From Rhodococcus jostii NBRC 16295 (lineage in GTDB: Bacteria; Actinomycetota; Actinomycetes; Mycobacteriales; Mycobacteriaceae), in NCBI RefSeq assembly GCF_001894825.1, contig NZ_BCWY01000002.1:62001-126000 (forward strand): a DNA stretch of 64,000 bases, in the 5' to 3' direction. The notes under the pieces are model-generated. The model searched no databases, was not told the DNA's origin, and was given only the letters and a program-made list of their open reading frames with translations. The position numbers and the translations under genes are program-made. Shown here in pieces: positions 48,138-56,269 of the stretch (the stretch's first letter is position 1; every line of letters begins with the position of its first letter).

Positions 48138-48166
48138 TTGCACACGACTGGAACAGGTTCTAGTGT
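48138..48166 (+). promoter_or_regulatory. fdxD promoter with KstR-like site in the spacer
   Basis: TTGCAC (48138-48143) and TAGTGT (48161-48166) are 17 bases apart. The operator TGGAACAGGTTCTA at 48149-48162 is a full match and overlaps the first two bases of the -10. Same geometry as fadD19. Confidence 0.65.
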
Positions 48167-48245
48167 TATCGCAGGAACGGTGTGCGCCGCAGTCCGGCTG
48201 CACCCGGGTCCCCGAGGAACGAGACGAGGAGAAGTGAGGGTTGCC

Positions 48246-48437
48246 ATGGAGGTCAGAGTCGATTTCGACCGTTGCGAGGCCAATGGTGTCTGCGTGGGTA
48301 TCGCACCCGACATCTTCGAGCTCGACGACGACGATCAGCTGCACATTTCCAGTCCCATTCCTCCCGCTGACCGGGAGGAAGACGTGCGTACCGCGATCGC
48401 CCAGTGCCCGAGGGCCGCACTGACCGAGCATCCCTGA
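48246..48437 (+). CDS. fdxD: FdxD, 3Fe-4S ferredoxin
   Basis: A 63-residue ferredoxin with Cys10, Cys16 and Cys54 as the three cluster ligands and Asn13 where the CYP51-operon ferredoxin has His13. The acidic stretch FELDDDDQLH fits a P450 or reductase interaction surface. It is the Rv3503c equivalent by position, between fadE26 and hsd4A. It may supply electrons to CYP125 or another steroid P450. ATG 48246; an upstream in-frame GTG is possible. A full-match KstR-like site lies about 85 bases upstream. Confidence 0.88.
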   Translation: MEVRVDFDRCEANGVCVGIAPDIFELDDDDQLHISSPIPPADREEDVRTAIAQCPRAALTEHP

Positions 48438-48443
48438 GGATTG

Positions 48444-48472
48444 TTGCCCGGAATGAGAACACGTTCTACAGT
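48444..48472 (+). promoter_or_regulatory. hsd4A promoter with KstR-like site
   Basis: TTGCCC (48444-48449) and TACAGT (48467-48472) are 17 bases apart. The site GAGAACACGTTCTA at 48455-48468 matches TnnAACnnGTTnnA with one mismatch and covers the spacer. It lies 70 bases before the hsd4A ATG and begins 18 bases after the fdxD stop, so hsd4A has its own promoter. Confidence 0.55.
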
Positions 48473-48541
48473 GACGTCCGTCCTACCGCCGTGCGTGGTC
48501 TCCGACCTGCCGCGAGTGCACAGAACCAGGAGAGCGTGTTC

Positions 48542-49459
48542 ATGAATGCTGCGACCGATCACGATGTGAACTTGGACGGCAAGGTCGGTGTCGTGACCGG
48601 CGCCGGATCCGGCCTCGGAAAGTTCGAGGCGATCGCACTGGCACGCGCGGGTGCGTCCGTCGTCGTCAACGACCTGGTCGCCGACGATGCCGTGGAAGAG
48701 ACGCTCGAGGAGATCCGGGGACAGGGAGCGAAGGTCGAGTTCGTCGCCGGCGACATCGGCGAACGGGCCACCGCCGACGCGATCATGGAGGCTGCGCAGA
48801 GCCGGCTCGGCAGCCTCGACATCCTGGTCAACAACGCGGGTATCACGCGGGATCGCATGCTGTTCAACATGTCCGACGAAGACTGGGACCTCGTGCTGAA
48901 GGTTCATCTGCGCGGCCACTTCCTGCTGTGCCGCTCCGCCGCGTCGTACTGGCGCGCGAAGTCGAAGGAGGCCGGGGCGCCGGTGTACGGGCGCATCGTC
49001 AACACGTCGTCGGAGGCGGGACTGCTGGGCCCCGAGGGGCAGGCGAACTACGGCGCCGCCAAGGCCGGCATCACAGCGCTGACGCTGTCCGCGGCCCGAG
49101 GGCTGTCCCGGTACGGCGTCCGCGCCAACGCGATCTGCCCCCGGGCCCGCACGTCGATGACGGAGAACGTCTTCGGGGAGGCGCCCGCCGAGGGAATGGA
49201 CCCGTTGTCACCCGAGCACGTGGCGGCATTGGTCGCCTATCTCGCATCACCGGCAGCCGACTCGATCAACGGGCAGGTCTTCGTCGTCTACGGCCCGATG
49301 GTGGCACTGATGGCGGCACCGGTCGTCGAGCGGCGCTTCGACGCGGCCGACGGTCGATGGACGCCCGGCACGCTCGCGGCCGAACTCGGGAACTACTTCG
49401 GCGACCGCGATCCGGCTGCCATGTTCTCGGCCTCCGCGGCGCTACGCGATCTGGGCTGA
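48542..49459 (+). CDS. hsd4A: Hsd4A, hydroxyacyl-CoA/17-beta-hydroxysteroid dehydrogenase (SDR)
   Basis: A 305-residue SDR: TGAGSGLGKFEAIALARAG near residue 20, NNAGITRDRM, IVNTSSEAGLLG with the catalytic Ser, and YGAAKAGITAL. Its length and the ICPRARTSMTENVF loop match the multifunctional-enzyme type 2 dehydrogenase domain. Relatives (Rv3502c, Hsd4A of Mycolicibacterium) dehydrogenate the side-chain hydroxyacyl-CoA and can act on 17-hydroxysteroids. ATG 48542 has AGGAG nine bases upstream. Its last codons (RDLG, stop) are part of a 25-bp tandem repeat at 49451-49521. Confidence 0.88.
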   Translation: MNAATDHDVNLDGKVGVVTGAGSGLGKFEAIALARAGASVVVNDLVADDAVEETLEEIRGQGAKVEFVAGDIGERATADAIMEAAQSRLGSLDILVNNAGITRDRMLFNMSDEDWDLVLKVHLRGHFLLCRSAASYWRAKSKEAGAPVYGRIVNTSSEAGLLGPEGQANYGAAKAGITALTLSAARGLSRYGVRANAICPRARTSMTENVFGEAPAEGMDPLSPEHVAALVAYLASPAADSINGQVFVVYGPMVALMAAPVVERRFDAADGRWTPGTLAAELGNYFGDRDPAAMFSASAALRDLG

Positions 49460-49521
49460 TCTGCCGCTCCGCGACCTGGGCTGATCTGCCGCTCCGCGAC
49501 CTGGGCTGATCTGCCGCTCCG
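49451..49521. repeat. 25-bp tandem repeat from the hsd4A 3' end
   Basis: CTGGGCTGATCTGCCGCTCC plus GCGAC occurs at 49451-49475 and 49476-49500, with a third partial copy at 49501-49521. The first copy contains the end of hsd4A, so each copy repeats the sequence of the last codons and stop. Confidence 0.85.
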
Positions 49522-49667
49522 GGGCCGCGAACCGACACGAACGTGGTTTCAGTATCGTTTCCGCAGGTAATGCACCCGCGATGGGCGATACTGAGGACAA
49601 CTGGACAGTGGCGGTGTCGGGGCCGAGTGACCGTGGTGCGGTGTTCGAGCGGTGTGCCGGATTTGAC

Positions 49668-49681
49668 TAGATCGTGTTCTA
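49668..49681. promoter_or_regulatory. KstR-like site, distal, upstream of mce4
   Basis: TAGATCGTGTTCTA matches TnnAACnnGTTnnA with one mismatch (ATC for AAC), preceded directly by TTGAC. It is about 400 bases before yrbE4A, so it could be a second operator or serve an unannotated transcript. Confidence 0.55.
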
Positions 49682-49969
49682 GTTTTTCGTCGCCGACCCG
49701 CTCGATCGGCGCTGTTCGTGGGCCGCGGAACTCGTCGCCGCCCGGTCCTGTCGGAGGCTTCCGGCGGGCGGTGTGTTCCCTCAGTGTCGGGACCCCGCAA
49801 AGTTCATCGAAAGTTCTTGTGCTATAAGCCCTTAGGGGATCAGCTGGCCGAGCGGCCCGACGTGGCGAAGAGGGCGTCGGGAACGTGTGGACACGCCCTG
49901 GATTTCGGCCGAATCAGCCCCTCCGGACGTGCTGAATGTGGGACGATTCATGCTGATGAGCGGCCACCT

Positions 49970-49998
49970 TTGACAGGTGAACACGTTCTAGTTAATAT
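49970..49998 (+). promoter_or_regulatory. mce4 promoter with KstR-like site in the spacer
   Basis: A consensus TTGACA at 49970-49975 and TAATAT at 49993-49998 are separated by exactly 17 bases, and the operator GTGAACACGTTCTA (49977-49990, one mismatch) occupies the spacer. This is the clearest sigma-70-type promoter in the window. The leader to the yrbE4A ATG would be about 70 bases. Confidence 0.75.
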
Positions 49999-50077
49999 GA
50001 CCTGAGTCACAGACCGTTGGGGGGCTGGGCTCGAACTGACAGTCGGTGCTGGGCGAGATCATGGACGAGGAGGACGG

Positions 50078-50842
50078 ATGGTAGACCTCCTCGAGGTGCC
50101 GTTGCGTGCGGTCGGCGGGTTCTTCACGATGTCGGGCGAAACGTTGAGGGCAGTCTTTTCGAGGCCCTTCCAGCGTCGTGAGTTCGTGGACCAGGCATGG
50201 TTCGTCGCCCGAGTCTCCATGGTGCCCACGGTCCTGGTGGCCATCCCGTTCACAGTTCTGGTGAGCTTCACGATCAACATCCTCCTCCGCGAGATCGGTG
50301 CCGCCGACCTCAGCGGAGCCGGCGCCGCTCTCGGCACCGTCACCCAGGTCGGCCCCATCGTCACCGTGCTCATCGTGGCGGGCGCGGGAGCCACCGCCAT
50401 CTGCGCAGACCTCTCCGCCCGCACCATCCGCGAAGAGATCGACGCGATGCGCGTGCTGGGTATCAATCCGATCCACCGCCTGGTCGTCCCCCGGGTGCTC
50501 GCGTCGACAGTCGTGGCCCTGCTCCTCAACGGGCTCGTCTGCACCATCGGCATCCTCGGCGGTTTCGTCTTCTCGGTCTACATCCAGGACGTCAACCCGG
50601 GTGCGTTCGTCAACGGCATCACCCTGCTCACCGGATTCGGTGAGCTCGTCATCTCGGAAGTCAAAGCCGGTCTGTTCGGCATGATCGCCGGTCTCGTCGC
50701 CGCCTACCTCGGACTCAACGTCAAGGGTGGCGCGAAGAGCGTCGGAGACGCCGTCAACCAGACCGTCGTGTTCTCGTTCATGGCCCTGTTCGTGGTCAAC
50801 GTTCTCGTCACCGCCGTCGGTATCAAGCTGACGGCAGGGTGA
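50078..50842 (+). CDS. yrbE4A: YrbE4A, permease subunit of the Mce4 steroid importer
   Basis: A 254-residue MlaE-type integral membrane permease with about five membrane segments (for example MVPTVLVAIPFTVLVSFTIN, VTVLIVAGAGATAICADLSA). The conserved EEIDAMRVLGINPI loop, which contacts the MceG ATPase, is intact. Mce4 imports steroids in R. jostii RHA1, where this gene is called supA. ATG 50078 has GGAGGA upstream. It is the first gene of a polycistronic unit running to 61001. No MceG ATPase is encoded here; it normally lies elsewhere. Confidence 0.95.
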   Translation: MVDLLEVPLRAVGGFFTMSGETLRAVFSRPFQRREFVDQAWFVARVSMVPTVLVAIPFTVLVSFTINILLREIGAADLSGAGAALGTVTQVGPIVTVLIVAGAGATAICADLSARTIREEIDAMRVLGINPIHRLVVPRVLASTVVALLLNGLVCTIGILGGFVFSVYIQDVNPGAFVNGITLLTGFGELVISEVKAGLFGMIAGLVAAYLGLNVKGGAKSVGDAVNQTVVFSFMALFVVNVLVTAVGIKLTAG

Positions 50843-50862
50843 TCGACATGGTGGTGGAGTAG

Positions 50863-51714
50863 ATGGCACTAGCGGCGGCCGGGCGCTTTCCCCGAACTCG
50901 CAAACGGTTCGCGTCGGCGTCCCGATCGATCGACCGGCTCGGTGAGCAGGCACTGTTCTTCGCGCGTGCCATCGGCTCGGCACCCCGCGCGATCATGCAC
51001 TATCCCAGGGAGACGCTGCGGCTCATCGCCGAGATCAGCATGGGCACGGGAGCGCTCGCGGTCATCGGCGGAACGGTCGTCATCGTCGGCTTCCTGACAC
51101 TGTTCACCGGCGGCACCATCGCCGTGCAGGGGTACAGCTCGCTCGGCAACATCGGCGTCGAAGCCCTCACCGGCTTCTTCGCGGCGTTCATCAACGTGCG
51201 CATCGCGGCCCCGGTCATCGCGGGCATCGGGCTGGCCGCCACCATCGGCGCCGGCTCCACCGCCCAGCTCGGCGCCATGCGCGTCTCCGAGGAGATCGAC
51301 GCGCTCGAGACGATGGCGATCCCGTCGATCCCGTACCTCGTCAGCACCCGCGTGATGGCGGGAATGATCGCGATCATCCCGCTGTACGCCCTGGCGGTGA
51401 TCGCGTCGTTCATGGCGAGCCGGTTCGCGACCGTGGTGCTGTACGACCAGTCGTCCGGCGTGTACGACCACTACTTCTCGACGTTCCTGATACCCACGGA
51501 CATCCTGTGGTCATTCGCCCAGGCCATCGTTATGGCGATCGCGATCATGCTCATCCACACCTACTACGGTTTCAACGCCTCGGGCGGTCCGGTCGGCGTC
51601 GGTGTGGCCGTCGGCAACGCTGTGCGCTCCTCGCTGATCGCCGTCGTCACCGTCACCCTGCTCATCTCGCTCGCCATCTACGGCGGGTCCGGCAACTTCA
51701 ACCTGTCGGGTTAG
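50863..51714 (+). CDS. yrbE4B: YrbE4B, permease subunit of the Mce4 steroid importer
   Basis: A 283-residue MlaE-type permease. After a basic N-terminus the membrane segments include GTGALAVIGGTVVIVGFLTL, ALTGFFAAFINVRIAAPVIA and a C-terminal SSLIAVVTVTLLISLAIYG; the EEIDALETMAIPSIPYL loop corresponds to the ATPase-coupling loop. Pairs with YrbE4A to form the channel. ATG 50863 is 20 bases after the yrbE4A stop. Known as supB in RHA1. Confidence 0.95.
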   Translation: MALAAAGRFPRTRKRFASASRSIDRLGEQALFFARAIGSAPRAIMHYPRETLRLIAEISMGTGALAVIGGTVVIVGFLTLFTGGTIAVQGYSSLGNIGVEALTGFFAAFINVRIAAPVIAGIGLAATIGAGSTAQLGAMRVSEEIDALETMAIPSIPYLVSTRVMAGMIAIIPLYALAVIASFMASRFATVVLYDQSSGVYDHYFSTFLIPTDILWSFAQAIVMAIAIMLIHTYYGFNASGGPVGVGVAVGNAVRSSLIAVVTVTLLISLAIYGGSGNFNLSG

Positions 51715-51727
51715 GGGGTGCCGGTAG

Positions 51728-52903
51728 ATGACTGATTCGGGTGGGAAGAAGAAGCTCGCGGCACTCGTCCTCGTCGTGAGTCTGCTCGCGATCATCGGTG
51801 TGTCGCTGGCCATGTTCAACGGAACCTTCAGCGAGACCACTCCCGTCACCGTCACCTCGGATCGCTCCGGGCTGGTGATGGAACCCGACGCCAAGGTCAA
51901 GCTCCTCGGCGTCGAGGTCGGTCGCGTCGGGTCCATCGAACACGTGACGGACGGCGCCGAACTGAAGCTGGCGATGTACCCCGACATGATGTCGCTGATT
52001 CCCTCCAACGCCACCGTGGAGATCAAGTCCACCACCGTGTTCGGCGCGAAGTACGTCAATTTCGTGATGCCGGACAATCCGTCGTCCACTCACCTCCAGC
52101 CGGGGGCCGTCATCGCGTCCGACAACGTCACCGTGGAATTCAACACGGTCTTCCAGCATCTCTCCGACGTGCTGGCGAAGGTGCAGCCGGAGAAGCTGAA
52201 CGCCACGCTCGGCGCCATCTCCTCGGCGCTGCACGGCCGGGGCGAGGAACTCGGCTCCCTGCTCGAGCAGAGCGACAGCTACCTGGCGAAGATGAATCCC
52301 AGTCTGCCTCAGCTGCAGGAAGACCTGTCCAAGGCCGCCCAGGTCACCGACGTCTACGCCGACACCGCACCGGATCTGCTGCGGGTACTCGACAACGCGA
52401 CGGCCACCAGTGGCACCGTCGTCGACGAACAGGACAACCTGGATGCGGTGCTGCTCAACGTCACCGGGCTGGCCGACACGGCGAACACCGTCCTGACCGA
52501 GAACGAGCAGAACCTGGACTCCGCGCTCGACCTGCTGCTCCCGACGACGGATCTGCTGGCCGAGTACTCGCCCGAGATCTCCTGCTTCATCGTCGGCCTG
52601 AACAACGTGATCCCCCTCGCCGAGCAACTCATCGGTGGCAATCAGCCGGGTATCGCGCTGAGCGCCAGCTTCATGTACGGGCAGACGCCGTACACCTACC
52701 CGAAGGACCTGCCGAAAGTGAACGCGACAGGTGGGCCGAACTGTCACGGTCTTCCCGATCCTGACCCCACCGTGCACGCGAACTTCGTCGTCGCCGACAC
52801 CGGAACGGTGCCGTTCGTGCCGTCGACGGAAGTTCAGGTGCACCTGCCCAAGGTGTTCCAGCTGTTGTTCGCCGGTGTGTACCCCGAGCAGGGTGGGCGG
52901 TGA
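51728..52903 (+). CDS. mce4A: Mce4A
   Basis: A 391-residue Mce-family protein. One N-terminal membrane anchor (KKLAALVLVVSLLAIIGVSL), an Mce/MlaD domain at about residues 38-115 (SDRSGLVMEPDAKVKLLGVE, then GRVGSIEHV), a long coiled-coil region to about 290 and a soluble C-terminal tail. The six Mce subunits are thought to assemble as a heterohexamer that carries steroid across the periplasm. It follows yrbE4B by 13 bases and overlaps mce4B by four. Confidence 0.94.
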   Translation: MTDSGGKKKLAALVLVVSLLAIIGVSLAMFNGTFSETTPVTVTSDRSGLVMEPDAKVKLLGVEVGRVGSIEHVTDGAELKLAMYPDMMSLIPSNATVEIKSTTVFGAKYVNFVMPDNPSSTHLQPGAVIASDNVTVEFNTVFQHLSDVLAKVQPEKLNATLGAISSALHGRGEELGSLLEQSDSYLAKMNPSLPQLQEDLSKAAQVTDVYADTAPDLLRVLDNATATSGTVVDEQDNLDAVLLNVTGLADTANTVLTENEQNLDSALDLLLPTTDLLAEYSPEISCFIVGLNNVIPLAEQLIGGNQPGIALSASFMYGQTPYTYPKDLPKVNATGGPNCHGLPDPDPTVHANFVVADTGTVPFVPSTEVQVHLPKVFQLLFAGVYPEQGGR

Positions 52904-53922
52904 CTGTGCGAGCCACCACGGTCAAGCTGCTGATCTTCGCGACGGTGATGTCGGTGATCTTCGCCGGTCTCGCCCTGGTGTTCAGCCAGTACCGCTTCAG
53001 CAGCAGCGACGGCTACCACGCCACGTTCACGGACGTGTCCGGACTCAAGCCCGGCGACAAGGTGCGCATCGCCGGCGTTCCCGTCGGCGCCGTCGAGAAG
53101 GTGAAGATCGACGACGACAACCTTGCCGATGTCGACTTCACCGTCGACACCAAGTACTCGCTGTTCGACGGGACGAAGGCGACGGTGCGGTACGAGAACC
53201 TCGTCGGCGACCGGTACATGGAACTCCTCGAGGGCGCCGGATCGGTGGAACCGCTGCCGGACGGCGGGTCGATCCCCGTCGAGAACACCTCTCCCGCGCT
53301 CGACCTCGACCTCCTGCTGGGCGGGTTCAAGCCACTGCTGCGGGCGCTGGACCCCCAGCAGGTCAACGACCTGTCCCAGGCGCTGGTCCAGGTGTTCCAG
53401 GGGCAGGGCGGAACGCTCGTCTCGCTCCTCGGCAGCACGAGTTCGTTCACGAACACCCTGGCCGACCGGGACCAGTTGATCGGCGAGGTGATCACGAACC
53501 TCAACCAGGTTCTCGGCACGATCAACGACCGGGGCGACCAGTTCCGCGCGACGCTCGACCAACTGCAGCAATTGGTCAGCGGGCTCTCCCAGGACCGCGA
53601 CCAGATCGGTGACGCCATTCCCCGTATCGCGGGGGCCACCGGCGACCTCGCGAACCTGCTCGAGGGCGCACGGCCGCCGCTGCAGAGCACGATCGCCGAG
53701 GCGAACCGGACCGCCACCCAACTGCAGGCGGGGGAGGACGACCTGGACTGGGTCCTCCAGAATCTGCCCGCCGCCTACCGCCGCCTCATCCGCATCGGTA
53801 CGTACGGCAGCTTCTTCCAGATGTACGTCTGCACAGTGAAGTTCAAGTTCTCCGGCCCGGACGGATCGGATCTGCTCCTCAACATGCCGGGCGGTCAGAC
53901 GGCGGGGAGGTGTGCACCGTAG
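52900..53922 (+). CDS. mce4B: Mce4B
   Basis: A 340-residue Mce protein: an N-terminal anchor (TTVKLLIFATVMSVIFAGLA), the MlaD domain near residues 35-115 (DVSGLKPGDKVRIAGVPVGA), then helical coiled coil (LDQLQQLVSGLSQDRDQIGD) and a short conserved C-terminal end. GTG 52900 overlaps the mce4A stop; a GTG six bases on is also possible. The following gene starts two bases after its stop. Confidence 0.93.
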   Translation: MTVRATTVKLLIFATVMSVIFAGLALVFSQYRFSSSDGYHATFTDVSGLKPGDKVRIAGVPVGAVEKVKIDDDNLADVDFTVDTKYSLFDGTKATVRYENLVGDRYMELLEGAGSVEPLPDGGSIPVENTSPALDLDLLLGGFKPLLRALDPQQVNDLSQALVQVFQGQGGTLVSLLGSTSSFTNTLADRDQLIGEVITNLNQVLGTINDRGDQFRATLDQLQQLVSGLSQDRDQIGDAIPRIAGATGDLANLLEGARPPLQSTIAEANRTATQLQAGEDDLDWVLQNLPAAYRRLIRIGTYGSFFQMYVCTVKFKFSGPDGSDLLLNMPGGQTAGRCAP

Positions 53923-53924
53923 CC

Positions 53925-54980
53925 ATGAAGAGCGAACGCAATCCCGTACAGGTAGGCATCATCGGTGTCGCCATCGCGAGCATGATCGTGATCGCGACCC
54001 TGCAATACGATCAGCTGCAATTCCTCTCGGGTGGAACGCAGTACTCCGCCGTGTTCGACGACGCGGGCGGCCTCATGGCGGGTGACACGGTGACACTTGC
54101 CGGTGTCGACGTCGGGAAGGTCGCCGACGTCGAACTCGACGATCAGAACGTGCTCGTCACGTTCTCGATCGAGGACGGCATCGCACTCGGCGACGCCACC
54201 GAGGCGAACATCAAGACCAACACCGTTCTCGGACGTAAGTCCCTCGCCGTCACCCCGCTCGGGCACGACACGATGCGGGTGGGATCGACGATTCCGTTGG
54301 AACGCACCAACTCTCCGTATTCGCTCAACGACGCACTCGGCGACCTGTCCACCACCGTGTCCCAACTCGACACCGACGAGGTCAACAACGCGTTGAACGC
54401 GATGTCCGGCGCGCTCGAGAACACGCCACCCGAACTGCGCACCGCACTCGACGGCCTGACCCGGTTGTCGGAGAGCATCAATTCGCGAGACGAGAGCCTG
54501 AGGCAGCTGCTCTCGCGTGCCGAGAACGTGACGGGAATCCTCGCCGAGCGCAGCGGGCAGATCAACTCGCTCATCGTCGATGGGAACCAGCTGTTCGGTG
54601 AGCTCGACCGTCGCCGCGCGGCGATCAGTCAGTTGATCGTCAACATCTCCGCGGTGTCCCAGCAGCTGACGGGTCTGGTCCAGGACAACGAGGAGCAGAT
54701 GAAACCGACGCTCGACAAGCTGAACTCGGTGGTCGACATCCTGCAGCGGAACAAGGACAACATCTCGCAGGCCCTCGACGGTCTCGCCCCGTACGCCACC
54801 CAGCTCGGGGAGTCGGTCGGCAGCGGACCGTTCTTCATGGCCTACGTCTACAACATCGGCATCGGCAATCTGTTCCAGGGTTTGAGCGACGCCGTGACCT
54901 GGCCGGAGCATCTGCCCAACGACCTCCAGGCCTACCTGCAGACAGGTCCGTCCATCGAGCTGAGGGAACCGCCGCGATGA
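53925..54980 (+). CDS. mce4C: Mce4C
   Basis: A 351-residue Mce protein from ATG 53925 (MKSERNPVQVGIIGVAIASM), two bases after the mce4B stop; a GTG at 53910 would overlap. A membrane anchor is at residues 8-28, the MlaD domain is about 35-110 (AGGLMAGDTVTLAGVDVGKV), and a coiled coil follows (SQQLTGLVQDNEEQMKPTLD). It overlaps mce4D by four bases. Confidence 0.93.
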   Translation: MKSERNPVQVGIIGVAIASMIVIATLQYDQLQFLSGGTQYSAVFDDAGGLMAGDTVTLAGVDVGKVADVELDDQNVLVTFSIEDGIALGDATEANIKTNTVLGRKSLAVTPLGHDTMRVGSTIPLERTNSPYSLNDALGDLSTTVSQLDTDEVNNALNAMSGALENTPPELRTALDGLTRLSESINSRDESLRQLLSRAENVTGILAERSGQINSLIVDGNQLFGELDRRRAAISQLIVNISAVSQQLTGLVQDNEEQMKPTLDKLNSVVDILQRNKDNISQALDGLAPYATQLGESVGSGPFFMAYVYNIGIGNLFQGLSDAVTWPEHLPNDLQAYLQTGPSIELREPPR

Positions 54981-56269
54981 CGACGAACCCGGAAATCACC
55001 AACACGCGGAAGAAGTGGCTGATCCGCGGAGGCATCGCCGCAGTCGTGGTGGTGCTGGTCGTCGGCGCCGCTGTGATGTTCGTGCCCAAACTGTTCCAGA
55101 ACACGATCACCGCGTACTTCCCCACGACGACGGGACTGTATTCGGGTGACGACGTCCGCGTCCTCGGCGTGAAGGTGGGCACGATCGACTCGATCGAACC
55201 CGGTGCCGACTTCGCCCGGGTCACGATGAACGTGAAGAAGAGCGTCGAGATTCCCGCCGACGCCAAGGCCGTCATCGTCGCGCCCAGCCTGGTGTCGGGA
55301 CGATTCGTCCAGCTGACCCCCGTGTACGCCGGTGGGCCCACCATGGGCGACGGTGCGAGCATCCCGATCGAGCGCACCGCGGTGCCGGTGGAGTGGGACG
55401 AGATCAAGACCGAGCTGAACAAACTGTCGGAGGCGCTCGGCCCGCAGGGGGCGGACCCGCAGGGCTCCCTCGGCACGTTCATCGACACCGCCGCAGCCAA
55501 CCTCGACGGCAACGGCGAATCGTTGCGGAACACGTTGCGCGAGCTGTCGGAGACCATGCGGACGCTGTCCGACGGCCGGACCGACCTCTTCTCCACCATC
55601 CGCAACCTGCAGACGTTCGTGGCCGCGCTGTCGTCGAGCAACGAGCAGATCGTCCAGTTCGAGGGCCGGCTCGCGTCGGTGTCGAACATGCTCGCCACCA
55701 ACTCCGACGAACTCGGGACGGCGCTGAACGATCTCGACATCGCCCTCGGTGACGTCAACCGGTTCGTGGTGGAGAACCGGGCGAGTCTCAGCGAGCAGGT
55801 CGGCCGGCTGGCCGACGCCACTCAGGTGCTCGCCGACAAGAGGCCGCAGATCGAGCAGGTTCTCCACGTCGCGCCCACCGCGCTGGCGAACTTCAGCAAC
55901 ATCTACAAGCCCGCGCAGGGCTCACTCGTCGGTGCTGTCGCCATGTCGAACTTCGGCAATCCCGTGAACTTCATGTGCGGTGCCATCCAGAGCCTGCAGG
56001 CCAACGAGGCGAATCGAAGTGCGGACCTGTGTACCCAGTACCTGTCGCCGGTCCTGAACTCGCTGACGATGAACTACCTGCCCATCCTCACCAACCCGAC
56101 CACGGGTGTGAATGCGTTCCCGGACCAGATCGAGTACAGCCCGCCGAGTTTGGAAGGTTCGGTTCCGCCGCGGTCTGCGCCGCCGGTGACCGGCACCCTC
56201 GCCGGGATGCCCACGGTGGACGTGCCGAGAGACCTGAACGATCTGCTGCAGCCGGGAGGTGGGCGATGA
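54977..56269 (+). CDS. mce4D: Mce4D
   Basis: A 430-residue Mce protein. A basic N-terminus and anchor (KKWLIRGGIAAVVVVLVVGA) precede the MlaD domain (about residues 45-120; TGLYSGDDVRVLGVKVGTID). A long helical region follows, and the tail after residue 380 is Pro-rich. ATG 54977 overlaps mce4C by four bases and the stop overlaps mce4E by four, so the whole set is translationally coupled. Confidence 0.94.
   Translation: MTTNPEITNTRKKWLIRGGIAAVVVVLVVGAAVMFVPKLFQNTITAYFPTTTGLYSGDDVRVLGVKVGTIDSIEPGADFARVTMNVKKSVEIPADAKAVIVAPSLVSGRFVQLTPVYAGGPTMGDGASIPIERTAVPVEWDEIKTELNKLSEALGPQGADPQGSLGTFIDTAAANLDGNGESLRNTLRELSETMRTLSDGRTDLFSTIRNLQTFVAALSSSNEQIVQFEGRLASVSNMLATNSDELGTALNDLDIALGDVNRFVVENRASLSEQVGRLADATQVLADKRPQIEQVLHVAPTALANFSNIYKPAQGSLVGAVAMSNFGNPVNFMCGAIQSLQANEANRSADLCTQYLSPVLNSLTMNYLPILTNPTTGVNAFPDQIEYSPPSLEGSVPPRSAPPVTGTLAGMPTVDVPRDLNDLLQPGGGR

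Larger units (their letters stand above)
49460..50077. other. Intergenic region upstream of the mce4 operon
   Basis: About 620 bases without a supported gene. It holds the hsd4A-derived repeats, a KstR-like site at 49668-49681 and the mce4 promoter at 49970-49998. Short ORFs on both strands (for example 49543-49827) lack ribosome sites and recognisable sequence, and I do not support them. Confidence 0.6.

Noticed and set aside
49543-50005. Short ORFs in the region before mce4
   Set aside because: They cross the KstR-like sites and the promoter, have no ribosome site and no recognisable sequence.
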